In this document: piece after piece, positions 8,768 to 16,906 of the stretch
How positions within the stretch are numbered: the first letter of the stretch is position 1
Layout of the letters: each line of letters opens with the position of its first letter
Assembly: GCF_014650555.1 (NCBI RefSeq)
Contig: NZ_BMVE01000004.1
Coordinates: 310,001-374,000 of the forward strand
DNA: 64,000 nt
Source: Streptomyces goshikiensis
Lineage (GTDB): Bacteria > Actinomycetota > Actinomycetes > Streptomycetales > Streptomycetaceae
Reading direction: 5' to 3'
Notes under the pieces: model-generated
Database searches by the model: none
What the model was told of the DNA's origin: nothing
The model's input: only the letters and a program-made list of their open reading frames with translations
Made by a program: the position numbers and the translations under genes

Positions 8768-10594
8768 ATGCATCGGTACAGGTCCCACACGTGCGGCGAG
8801 CTCCGAGCCTCTGACGTCGGCGCCGACGTCCGGCTGAGCGGCTGGCTGCACAATCGTCGAGACCTGGGCGGCATCCTCTTCATCGATCTCCGTGACCACT
8901 ACGGCATCACGCAGCTCGTCGCCCGCCCCGGCACCGCCGCGAACGAGGCCCTGAGCAGCGTCACCAAGGAGACCGTCGTCCGCATCGACGGCAAGGTCGT
9001 CTCCCGCGGCGCGGACAACGTCAACCCTGAGCTGCCCAGCGGCGAGGTCGAGATCGAGGTCTCCGAGGTCGAGGTGCTCGGCGCCTCCGCCCCGCTGCCC
9101 TTCACCATCAACACCGACGACGGTGTGAACGAGGAGCGGCGCCTGGAGTACCGCTTCCTCGACCTGCGCCGCGAGCGCATGCACCGCAACATCATGCTGC
9201 GCTCGGCCGTCATCGCGTCGATCCGCTCCAAGATGGTGGCCCTCGGCTTCAACGAGATGGCGACCCCGATCCTCACCGCGACCTCCCCCGAGGGCGCCCG
9301 TGACTTCGTCGTCCCGTCCCGTCTGAACCCGGGCAAGTTCTACGCCCTGCCGCAGGCGCCGCAGCAGTTCAAGCAGCTGCTGATGATCTCCGGCTTCGAC
9401 CGCTACTTCCAGATCGCGCCCTGCTTCCGCGACGAGGACGCCCGCGCCGACCGTTCGCCGGGCGAGTTCTACCAGCTCGACGTGGAGATGTCCTTCGTCG
9501 AGCAGGAGGACGTCTTCCAGCCGATCGAGCGCCTGATGACCGAGCTCTTCACCGAGTTCGGGGCGGGCCGCGAGGTCACCTCCCCCTTCCCGCGGATCCC
9601 GTTCCGCGAGTCGATGCTGAAGTACGGCAACGACAAGCCCGACCTGCGCGCCAAGCTGGAGCTCGTCGACATCACCGACGTGTTCGAGGGCTCGGAGTTC
9701 AAGGCGTTCGCCGGCAAGCACGTGCGCGCGCTGGCCGTCCCGGACACCGCCGCGCAGCCGCGCAAGTTCTTCGACGGCCTCGGCGAGTACGCGATCTCGC
9801 TGGGCGCCAAGGGCCTGGCCTGGGTCCGCGTGGGCGAGGACGGCGGCCTGACCGGTCCGATCGCCAAGTTCCTCACCGAGGAGAACGTCAAGGTCCTCAC
9901 CGAGCGCCTGGGCCTGGCGGCCGGGCACGCGGTGTTCTTCGGCGCCGGCGAGTTCGACGAGGTCTCCAAGATCATGTCCGGCGTCCGCGTCGAGGCGGCC
10001 AAGCGCGCGGGCCAGTTCGAGGAGAACGTCTTCCGCTTCTGCTGGATCGTCGACTTCCCGATGTACGAGAAGGACGAGGAGACGGGCAAGATCGACTTCT
10101 CCCACAACCCCTTCTCCATGCCGCAGGGCGGCATGAAGGACCTGGAGGAGAAGGACCCGCTCGACATCCTGGCCTGGCAGTACGACATCGTCTGCAACGG
10201 CATCGAGCTGTCCTCCGGCGCCATCCGCAACCACGAGCCCGAGGTCATGCTGAAGGCCTTCGAGATCGCGGGCTACGAGGCGGAGACCGTCGAGCGCGAG
10301 TTCGCGGGCATGCTGCGCGCGTTCCGCCTGGGCGCCCCGCCGCACGGTGGCATCGCCCCGGGCGTGGACCGCATCGTGATGCTGCTGGCCGATGAGCCGA
10401 ACATCCGCGAGACCATCGCGTTCCCGCTGAACGGCAACGCGCAGGACCTGATGATGGGCGCGCCGACGGTGCTGGAGGAGACCCGCCTGCGCGAGCTGAA
10501 CATCGCGCTGCGCAAGCCGGTCGAGACGAAGGCGGCGGACGCGAAGCCGGTCAGCGAGGCCGTCCACCCCGACGCCGGGTCGCCGCGCGGCTGA
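8768..10594 (+). CDS. aspS: aspartyl-tRNA synthetase (probably Asp/Asn non-discriminating type)
   Basis: 608 residues, class II synthetase charging tRNA-Asp with aspartate in the cytoplasm. The OB-fold anticodon-binding domain is N-terminal (VRLSGWLHNRRDLGGILFID). Motif 2 is seen in QIAPCFRDEDARADRSPGEF. The bacterial GAD insertion lies near residues 300-420. Motif 3 is GGIAPGVDRIVMLLADEPN, followed by IRETIAFPLNGNAQDLM. The ending NIALRKPVETK is normal for the family. The divergent SpoIIE gene shares the upstream region. A perfect terminator follows. Discriminating versus non-discriminating type is inferred only from what is usual in actinobacteria. Confidence 0.98.
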   Translation: MHRYRSHTCGELRASDVGADVRLSGWLHNRRDLGGILFIDLRDHYGITQLVARPGTAANEALSSVTKETVVRIDGKVVSRGADNVNPELPSGEVEIEVSEVEVLGASAPLPFTINTDDGVNEERRLEYRFLDLRRERMHRNIMLRSAVIASIRSKMVALGFNEMATPILTATSPEGARDFVVPSRLNPGKFYALPQAPQQFKQLLMISGFDRYFQIAPCFRDEDARADRSPGEFYQLDVEMSFVEQEDVFQPIERLMTELFTEFGAGREVTSPFPRIPFRESMLKYGNDKPDLRAKLELVDITDVFEGSEFKAFAGKHVRALAVPDTAAQPRKFFDGLGEYAISLGAKGLAWVRVGEDGGLTGPIAKFLTEENVKVLTERLGLAAGHAVFFGAGEFDEVSKIMSGVRVEAAKRAGQFEENVFRFCWIVDFPMYEKDEETGKIDFSHNPFSMPQGGMKDLEEKDPLDILAWQYDIVCNGIELSSGAIRNHEPEVMLKAFEIAGYEAETVEREFAGMLRAFRLGAPPHGGIAPGVDRIVMLLADEPNIRETIAFPLNGNAQDLMMGAPTVLEETRLRELNIALRKPVETKAADAKPVSEAVHPDAGSPRG

Positions 10595-10618
10595 TCCGGG
10601 CCCGTCCCGTCGTACGAA

Positions 10619-10658
10619 GGCGGCGCCCCCTCTCCCGGATGGGAGAGGGGGCGCCGCC
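10619..10658 (+). terminator. perfect 18-bp hairpin between aspS and the VWA gene
   Basis: Stem 10619-10636 pairs without mismatch with 10641-10658 around the loop GGAT. It lies 25 bp after the aspS stop and 31 bp from the stop of the convergent gene, so it can serve both. A tandem copy of GTTTGCCGTGCC follows directly. Confidence 0.9.
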
Positions 10659-10688
10659 GTTTGCCGTGCCGTTTGCCGTGCCGGGTGC

Positions 10689-12335
10689 TCAGTAGGACTG
10701 CAGCAGGCCCTTGAGGAGGGCGGCCGGGGTCAGCGTGGCCGGGGCCGGGCCGGCGTGGAAGAAGCCGGCGTTCCCGGCGTCCAGCTTGCGCAGGAAGTCG
10801 AAGGCCTTGTTCTCGTGGTCGCCGAACGCGACGAACTGCCAGTGGACGTCCGGTGCGGTGGCGGCGGCGTCGATGATCGCCTGACGGGCGGGCTGGCGGT
10901 TGTCGGGCGCGCCGTCCGTCTGGAACACGACCAGGGCCGGGCCGGTGCCGCCGTCCTTGCGGTAGTGCTCCAGGACGGCCTCCACGGCCACGTGGTAGCT
11001 CGTGCGGCCCATGCGGCCGAGCTCGGCGTGACGGGCCTCGGCCCAGGCGGCGTCGTGCGAGCCGAGGGTCAGCTCGGCGGTGCCGTCCACGTCCGTGGAG
11101 AAGAACACGGTGTGCACGGTCGCGTCGGCGTCGAGGTGCGCGGCGAGGGCCAGGGTGTGGTCGGCGAGGAACTGGGCGCTGCCGTCCTTGTAGAACGGCC
11201 GCATCGACCCGGAGCGGTCCAGCACGAGGTAGACCTTGGCGCGCGCGCCGGTCTTCCCCTTGGCGCGCAGCACCTGCCCCGCCGCCCTGTACGCTCCCGC
11301 GACCCCGGCGGCCTCCCGCTTCACCACAGCCGCCGCCACAGCGGCCCCCCGCACGGCCACCGGCTCTGCGACTGCCTCCGCTTCGGGCGCGGCGACGTCT
11401 GCCTCGGCGGCCACCGGCTCCGCCTCGGCGGGAGCCTCGGCGACGGTCTCAGCCGCCTCCTGCGCCTGCGGCGCGGCCGCCTCCGGCTCGGCCGGTGCTT
11501 CGTCCTGCGTCTGTGGCGCCGGCTCGGCAACGGTGGCTACCGATTCCGCTTCGCCGGGGGTGTCCTGGCCTTCGGCCGGCGCCTCGGCGACGGTCTCGGC
11601 CTGCGGCGCGGCTGCCACCGGCTCCGCCTCGGGGGCGGCTACAGCGGCCTCCGGCTCCGGCTCGGCCGGTGCCTCGTCCTGCGCCTGCGGCGTCGGCTCG
11701 ACAACGATGGCTACCGGTTCCGCTTCGGCAGGGGTGTCCTGGCCTTCGGCCGGGGTTTCGGCGACGGTCTCGGCCGCCTCCTGCGCCTGCGGCGCCGGCT
11801 CGGCAATGGTGGCCAGCGGTTCCGCTTCGGCGGGAGTGTCCTGGTCTTCGGCCGGAGCCTCGGGGACGGTCTCGGCCTGCGGCGCGGCTGCCACCGGCTC
11901 CGCCTCGGGGGCGGTTACGGCCGCCTCCGGCTCCGCCGCGGCGGGCGGCTCGGCAGCGGTGGCCTCCGGTTCCGCTTCGGCGGGAGCGGTTGCGGCGGCT
12001 TCCGGTTCCGGCTCGGCAAGGTCGGCCTCGGCGGGGGGCGCCGGGGTGGTGGGCGGTGCCGGGGGCGAAGGGCGGCGGGCCTCCGGGACCGTGGGGTCCG
12101 GGGCCGGGGCGCCGGCGCCGCCGCCGGTCAGGAGGGTGCCCGGCTCACGGTCGCGCGGAGCCGACTGCGGCGGGACCGTCGGGCTGTCGAAGGACGCCGC
12201 CACAAGTTCGTGGGCCGCTTCCATTGGGGTGCGTTCCGCCTGGCTCGGGACAGCCGCCGAAGTGGCGTCCGTAGTCTGCGGAACAGGTTCCGCGGATCGT
12301 CCGAACACCTTGCGCAACAAGCTCCGAATACCCAT
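10689..12335 (-). CDS. VWA domain protein (TerF-like) with long Glu/Pro/Ala linker
   Basis: 548 residues. The short basic N-terminus is [14 protein letters not shown]. Residues of about 90-320 are almost only Ala, Pro, Glu and Val in imperfect repeats. The C-terminal von Willebrand A domain (about 365-548) has the metal-dependent adhesion motif [19 protein letters not shown] and [19 protein letters not shown]. It resembles the VWA domains of tellurite-resistance (TerF-like) proteins, which probably scaffold protein complexes; the true role is unknown. The start at 12335 is chosen for the GAAAGG site and the family-like N-terminus. It is divergent from the PhoX-like phosphatase gene. Confidence 0.85.
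   Translation of the reverse strand: MGIRSLLRKVFGRSAEPVPQTTDATSAAVPSQAERTPMEAAHELVAASFDSPTVPPQSAPRDREPGTLLTGGGAGAPAPDPTVPEARRPSPPAPPTTPAPPAEADLAEPEPEAAATAPAEAEPEATAAEPPAAAEPEAAVTAPEAEPVAAAPQAETVPEAPAEDQDTPAEAEPLATIAEPAPQAQEAAETVAETPAEGQDTPAEAEPVAIVVEPTPQAQDEAPAEPEPEAAVAAPEAEPVAAAPQAETVAEAPAEGQDTPGEAESVATVAEPAPQTQDEAPAEPEAAAPQAQEAAETVAEAPAEAEPVAAEADVAAPEAEAVAEPVAVRGAAVAAAVVKREAAGVAGAYRAAGQVLRAKGKTGARAKVYLVLDRSGSMRPFYKDGSAQFLADHTLALAAHLDADATVHTVFFSTDVDGTAELTLGSHDAAWAEARHAELGRMGRTSYHVAVEAVLEHYRKDGGTGPALVVFQTDGAPDNRQPARQAIIDAAATAPDVHWQFVAFGDHENKAFDFLRKLDAGNAGFFHAGPAPATLTPAALLKGLLQSY
11378..12053 (-). repeat. degenerate coding repeats (Glu/Pro/Ala-rich linker of VWA protein)
   Basis: The segment encodes repeated units such as [22 protein letters not shown] and AETVAE, in at least five imperfect copies of about 25-40 codons. 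It probably forms an extended acidic spacer, and its length may vary between strains by slippage. Confidence 0.8.
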
Positions 12336-12631
12336 GGGCCAGGCCTTTCGCATGAGTGCGTGCGTCAATTTGTCCGTACTGTGCGGTAGATCCCTGCCCA
12401 GAGTGGACACGTAAGGTTATCGGCCCCGTGGCTGGAACTTCGGCAGGGGCGCCTTTCGTGGCGTCCGGCGCCCACCCACGCACAAGGCGGTCCCGAACTT
12501 CCGCACCGACGTGCCGGGTTCACCCATCGTTCACCCCGGCGCCGCCGCATCGGCGCAACCCACGCCTACCGTCACGGCTGGATTCGTACCGACACGTTGT
12601 CGGCGCCCACGCAGCTACTCGGAGGACACTC
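12336..12631. promoter_or_regulatory. divergent intergenic region with a PHO box (12518-12539)
   Basis: The 296-bp region separates the VWA and PhoX-like genes. It contains two adjacent 11-nt direct repeats, GTTCACCCATC (12518-12528) and GTTCACCCCGG (12529-12539). These match the direct-repeat unit bound by the Streptomyces PhoP response regulator (GTTCACC core). The box lies 93-114 bp before the phosphatase start. Nothing else was recognised in the region. Confidence 0.8.
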
Positions 12632-14722
12632 GTGCGCAAGCTCCTGCCGTTCATCGGCAACCAGCATGGGGGCGGCCGTTCCGCCCTCACCTGCCGCTAC
12701 CGCTGTGGTGACGCCTGCTTCCACGAGGTGCCCAACACCAGCGACAACGAGTACGTCGGCGATGTCATAGCCCGCGCCTACTCCCGACGCTCCATGCTGC
12801 GCTCCGCCGCCGTCGTGACGGTCGCCACCGCCGCGGGTTCCGCGATCACCCTCGGTGGCGACGGATCCTCCGCCAGCGCCGTCCCCTCCGCCGACGCCCA
12901 GGCCGCCGCCAAGGGTGCCGCCGGCTCCGACGGTGCCCGCGGCCTCCGCTTCAAGCCGGTCGCGCCGAACACCGCCGACCAGGTCAGCATCCCCGAGGGC
13001 TACGAGCAGAACGTGGTCATCCGCTGGGGCGAGCCGATCGTCAAGGGCGCCCCCGGGTTCAACCCCGACAAGCAGACCGCCGCCGCACAGGCCGGTCAGT
13101 TCGGCTACAACAACGACTTCCTGAGCCTCCTCCCGTACGGCGACGACTACGAGCGTCGCCAGCTCCTCGTGGCCAACCACGAGTACACGGACGAGAACCT
13201 CATGTTCAAGGGCTACGACCCGGCCAACCCGACCCGCGAGCAGGTCGAGATCGCCTGGGCCGCGCACGGCCTGTCCGTGGTCGTCGTCCAGGAGGACCAC
13301 CGCAGCGGCAAGCTCACCGCGGTCACCCGCCACCAGCTCAACCGCCGGCTGACCGCGACCAGCGAGTTCAAGCTGACCGGCCCGGCCGCCGGCTCCGCGC
13401 TGCTGAAGACCTCCGTCGACAGCACCGGAACCAAGGTGCTCGGCACGCTGAACAACTGCGCCGGCGGCACCACCCCGTGGGGCACCACCCTCCACGGCGA
13501 GGAGAACTTCAACCAGTACTTCGGCAACGCCGGTGCGGTCACCGACCCCACCGAGGCGGCCCGCCTCAAGCGCTACGGCGTGACCGCCGGCGCCACCGAG
13601 CGCAAGTGGGAGCGGTTCGACAAGCGCTTCGACTGCGTCCAGGAGCCCAACGAGTCGCACCGCTTCGGCTGGGTCGTCGAGCTCGACCCGTACGACCCGA
13701 ACTCCGTCCCGCGCAAGCGCACCGCGCTCGGCCGCTTCAAGCACGAGGCCGCGCAGCCCCGCCTGACCGAGGACGGCCGTCCGGTCGTCTACATGGGCGA
13801 TGACGAGCGCTTCGACTACTTCTACAAGTTCGTCTCGTCGAAGCAGATGAAGAAGGGCGACTCGCGCGCCGCGAAGCAGCACAACCTCACGCTGCTCGAC
13901 GAGGGCACGCTCTACGTGGCCAAGCTGACCGGTGACTCCCCGGCCGCCGAGATCGACGGCACCGGCAAGCTGCCCTCCGACGGCCAGTTCGACGGCTCCG
14001 GCGTCTGGATCAAGCTCGCCACCGGGAACGTCTCGCACGTCGAGGGCATGACCGCCGAGGAGGTCTACGTCTTCACGCGCCAGGCCGCCGACAAGGTGGG
14101 CGCCACGAAGATGGACCGCCCCGAGGACGTCGAGCCCTCCCCGCGCACGGGCCGCGTCTACATCGCGCTGACCAACAACACCGACCGCGGCAAGCCCGGC
14201 AAGGAAGGCGCCACCGAGCCCAACCCGCGCAACCAGAACAAGCACGGCCAGATCCTGGAGCTCGCCGAGAACTTCGACGACCCGGCGGGCGACGGCTTCG
14301 CCTGGCGCCTCTTCCTGGTCGCCGGTGACCCGAACGACCCGGCCACCTTCTTCGCGGGCTTCCCGAAGGACAAGGTCAGCCCGATCTCCTGCCCGGACAA
14401 CGTGGCCTTCGACCCGCACGGCAACCTGTGGATCGCCACCGACGGCAACCAGCTCGGCTCGCACGACGGCCTGTTCGGTGTCGCGACCGCCGGTGAGCGC
14501 CGCGGTGAGCTGAAGCAGTTCCTGACCGTGCCGCGCGGCGCCGAGACCTGTGGCCCGCTGATCCAGGACCGGCGCGTCCTGGTGTCGGTCCAGCACCCGG
14601 GCGAGATCGACGGCGCGTCCGTCGAGAAGCCGCAGTCGGTGTGGCCCGACGGCCCCGGCAAGATCGTCCGCCCCGCGGTCGTCTCCGTCTGGCGCAAGGA
14701 CGGCAAGAACATCGGTGTCTGA
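12632..14722 (+). CDS. PhoX-like (DUF839) alkaline phosphatase, Tat-exported
   Basis: 696 residues. A twin-arginine signal lies unusually deep (SRRSMLRSAAVVTVATAAGS, about residues 51-70), after a Cys-containing N-terminal segment. The mature part shows DUF839/PhoX features: NHEYTDENLMF, LNNCAGGTTPWGTTLHGEEN, GRFKHEAAQPRLTEDGR, VYMGDDERFDYFYKFVS, RPEDVEPSPRTGRVYIALTNN and CPDNVAFDPHGNLWIATDGN. PhoX enzymes are Ca/Fe-dependent extracytoplasmic phosphatases releasing phosphate from organic esters. The GTG start is fixed by GGAGGA 8 nt upstream. A PHO box upstream supports phosphate-starvation control. Confidence 0.93.
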   Translation: MRKLLPFIGNQHGGGRSALTCRYRCGDACFHEVPNTSDNEYVGDVIARAYSRRSMLRSAAVVTVATAAGSAITLGGDGSSASAVPSADAQAAAKGAAGSDGARGLRFKPVAPNTADQVSIPEGYEQNVVIRWGEPIVKGAPGFNPDKQTAAAQAGQFGYNNDFLSLLPYGDDYERRQLLVANHEYTDENLMFKGYDPANPTREQVEIAWAAHGLSVVVVQEDHRSGKLTAVTRHQLNRRLTATSEFKLTGPAAGSALLKTSVDSTGTKVLGTLNNCAGGTTPWGTTLHGEENFNQYFGNAGAVTDPTEAARLKRYGVTAGATERKWERFDKRFDCVQEPNESHRFGWVVELDPYDPNSVPRKRTALGRFKHEAAQPRLTEDGRPVVYMGDDERFDYFYKFVSSKQMKKGDSRAAKQHNLTLLDEGTLYVAKLTGDSPAAEIDGTGKLPSDGQFDGSGVWIKLATGNVSHVEGMTAEEVYVFTRQAADKVGATKMDRPEDVEPSPRTGRVYIALTNNTDRGKPGKEGATEPNPRNQNKHGQILELAENFDDPAGDGFAWRLFLVAGDPNDPATFFAGFPKDKVSPISCPDNVAFDPHGNLWIATDGNQLGSHDGLFGVATAGERRGELKQFLTVPRGAETCGPLIQDRRVLVSVQHPGEIDGASVEKPQSVWPDGPGKIVRPAVVSVWRKDGKNIGV

Positions 14723-14753
14723 GCAGTCGAGTTGACCGCTTGAACCACCCCGG

Positions 14754-14796
14754 CGGGCCGTGTTCTGCGTGGATGTTTCACGTGAAACACGGCCCG
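14754..14796. other. parS centromere-like site (14775-14788) inside an inverted repeat
   Basis: GTTTCACGTGAAAC at 14775-14788 is identical to the 14-bp Streptomyces parS bound by ParB. It lies between the convergent phoX-like and histidine kinase genes. An 11-bp perfect inverted repeat (14754-14764 with 14786-14796) overlaps the right arm of parS and may act as a bidirectional terminator. Confidence 0.9.
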
Positions 14797-14803
14797 TCGG
14801 CGT

Positions 14804-16063
14804 TCAACTGCCGTCTGTCAACCGGCCGACGGGGAGGCGGAGGGTGGTCACCGCGCCCCCGTCCGGGGCGTTGGCGAAGGTCAGGGTGATGTCCAGGACC
14901 GCCGCCTGGCCGACGACGATGGTCAGGCCGAGCCCGTGGCCGCGGCCGCGCCCGGGATCCCCGGTGCGGAAGCGCTGCGGGCCCTGCTCGATCAGCTGGG
15001 ACGGGTAGCCGGGGCCGTGGTCGCGGACCGCCACCACCGGGCCCTCGACCGTCACCTCGATCGGCGGGCGGCCGTGTTTGTCCGCGTTGACCAGCAGGTT
15101 GGTCAGGATGCGGTCCAGGCGCCGCCGGTCGGTGAGGACCACCGCGTCCCGCACCACCTCGACCTCCGCCGACAGCCCGGTGGCGGTGACGGCCCGCCGC
15201 ACCGCCCGGCCGAGTTCCACACGGGCGAGGTCGGCCTGCTCCACACCGGAGTCCAGCCGGGAGATCTCCAGCAGGTCCTCGGTCAGCAGGTGCAGTGCCT
15301 TGAGCCGGTCGTTGATCATCTCCTTGGGGCGGCCCTCCGGCAGCAGGGCCGCCGCGGCCAGGGAGCCCGTGAGCGGGGTGCGCAGCTCGTGCGCCACGTC
15401 CGCCGTGAAGCGCTTCTCGGCCTCCAGCCGCTTCTGGAGCGACGCGGCCATCGAGTCGAGGGCCTGCGCCACGTCCCGTACCTCGTCCCGGTAGCGCGGG
15501 CGGCGCGGGTCCTGGCCCTCCTCCGGCAGGCCCACGCGGGCGTCGAGGTCCCCGGCGCTGATCCGGCGGGCCACGGCGGCGGTCCTGGCGAGGCGGCGGC
15601 TGATCCGGTTGGCGAGGAACAGGCCGGCCAGGGCCACCACTCCGGCCGCGAGCAGCGAGGAGGCCAGGATGGCGGTGTCGATGTCGCGCAGCCGGGTGCG
15701 GGTGCTCTCGTAGGGGATCCAGACGGCGAGGGCCTGGTCGTCGGCGGGGCCGGCGGCCCACATGACGGGTTTGCCCGCCCGCTCGCCGACCATGCTGCCG
15801 GTCAGTCCCCTCGCGACGAGGGCGCGCAGCGGCGGCGGGAGGCCGGGCGGGTTCAGGGAGCTGTTCACATCGCCGTGCGTGGTGCCGTACTGGTAGTGGC
15901 CGAGGGCGTGGTCCAGTTCCCGGTCGGCGTCCTTGCGGACCTCCCCGACGATCTGCCGGGCGACCACGTTGTGCACGAGGATCCCTAGTACGGCGGCGAC
16001 GGCGCAGCACACCGCCGTGGTGGTCAGGGCGATCTTCCAGCGCAGACTGCTCGTCACCCGCAT
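14804..16063 (-). CDS. sensor histidine kinase, no response regulator adjacent
   Basis: 419 residues. Two membrane segments (about 10-32 and 128-150) flank an extracytoplasmic sensor region of about 95 residues. A HAMP domain follows (NRISRRLARTAAVARRISAGD). The kinase core has the H-box FTADVAHELRTPLTGSLAAA, N-box LDRILTNLLVNADKHG, G1 VRDHGPGYP, and G2 GRGHGLGLTIVVGQAAV. The start follows GAGGCGG. It is 14 bp downstream of a lipoprotein gene on the same strand. No response regulator accompanies it; the only regulator in the window (56 kb) is NarL-type and belongs with a different kinase type. Confidence 0.92.
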   Translation of the reverse strand: MRVTSSLRWKIALTTTAVCCAVAAVLGILVHNVVARQIVGEVRKDADRELDHALGHYQYGTTHGDVNSSLNPPGLPPPLRALVARGLTGSMVGERAGKPVMWAAGPADDQALAVWIPYESTRTRLRDIDTAILASSLLAAGVVALAGLFLANRISRRLARTAAVARRISAGDLDARVGLPEEGQDPRRPRYRDEVRDVAQALDSMAASLQKRLEAEKRFTADVAHELRTPLTGSLAAAALLPEGRPKEMINDRLKALHLLTEDLLEISRLDSGVEQADLARVELGRAVRRAVTATGLSAEVEVVRDAVVLTDRRRLDRILTNLLVNADKHGRPPIEVTVEGPVVAVRDHGPGYPSQLIEQGPQRFRTGDPGRGRGHGLGLTIVVGQAAVLDITLTFANAPDGGAVTTLRLPVGRLTDGS

Positions 16064-16077
16064 CGGCGGCCGCCTCC

Positions 16078-16788
16078 TCAGCCCTTGCCCGGGTCACAGG
16101 AGCCGGAGCCGTCGGTGTGGCAGGTGTCGAGGGTGAGCTGGGAGAGGTTCATGACCCCGGCGTCGGGGTCCCAGACGTAGTCGGAGACGGCGACCTCATC
16201 CGGATTGGAGGTCGGTTCGCGCACCGCGAGGTGCTCGGCGGCGACCTCCACGCCCTCCAGTACGGCGCGCCGGGACAGGATCCGGGTGATCACCCCGTCG
16301 TCCCGGACGGTGTAGACGCGCAGTTCGCTCAGCCGCCCGTCGAGGTCCAGGGCGGTGATCAGCTCCTCCTTGCCGTTGCCGGTCACGTCCCGCAGGACGG
16401 CGGGGCGCACGGGGCACTCCGGGCCGCCGTCCTCGCTCCGGTCGCAGAGCGTGAGCCGCTGGACGGCCCGGGGGTCGACCAGCCGGCCGGTGCCGCCGTC
16501 CTGCCGGGCGGAGGAGGTGAGGTCGGCCCGGAGCACCTCCAGGGCGTTGGCGTCCCGCATGTCGGCCCCGGGCACCTTGTCCAGGCCGGGGACCACGGCG
16601 GCCGTGCCCGGATCCTGGCCCGCGGGCGGCGGGTCGGGGTGGATGTCCTGCCACAGGGTCTGCGGGGCGCGCACCGTGCCCAGATCGCCCTCGTCGTGCA
16701 GCCCCTCCACGTCGGCGCAGCCGGCCGCCGCCGCGAGGGCGGCGGCCAGGACCGGTACGGCCAGGACGCGGGGCAGGGGGAGCCGCAT
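16078..16788 (-). CDS. putative lipoprotein co-transcribed with histidine kinase
   Basis: 236 residues. A lipoprotein signal peptide (MRLPLPRVLAVPVLAAALAA) ends in the lipobox AAAGC, with the lipidated Cys at residue 24. The mature protein contains DVTGNGKEELITALDLDGRL, reminiscent of FG-GAP/VCBS calcium-binding loops, and four further Cys residues (LCDRSEDGGPECP and DTCHTDGSGSCDPG) that could form two disulfides. No enzyme motif is seen. Its place directly before a sensor kinase suggests it modulates signal perception outside the membrane, much as CseA does for CseC. That role is inferred. Confidence 0.78.
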   Translation of the reverse strand: MRLPLPRVLAVPVLAAALAAAAGCADVEGLHDEGDLGTVRAPQTLWQDIHPDPPPAGQDPGTAAVVPGLDKVPGADMRDANALEVLRADLTSSARQDGGTGRLVDPRAVQRLTLCDRSEDGGPECPVRPAVLRDVTGNGKEELITALDLDGRLSELRVYTVRDDGVITRILSRRAVLEGVEVAAEHLAVREPTSNPDEVAVSDYVWDPDAGVMNLSQLTLDTCHTDGSGSCDPGKG

Positions 16789-16906
16789 GCCCCGATGCTC
16801 TCCCGCCCCGGCCCGGTGGGCCCGGGCTCAGGGCCGTTCGGGGGACGGCCCGGGATCCTGGCGCCACCGCGACGACGGGGCCCGGCCCGGCGCGGGCCCG
16901 CCGGGG

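Noticed and set aside
5346..8768. 1140-codon plus-strand frame opposite the SpoIIE and AI-2E genes
   Set aside because: Composition-driven shadow; the minus strand has two clear protein families.
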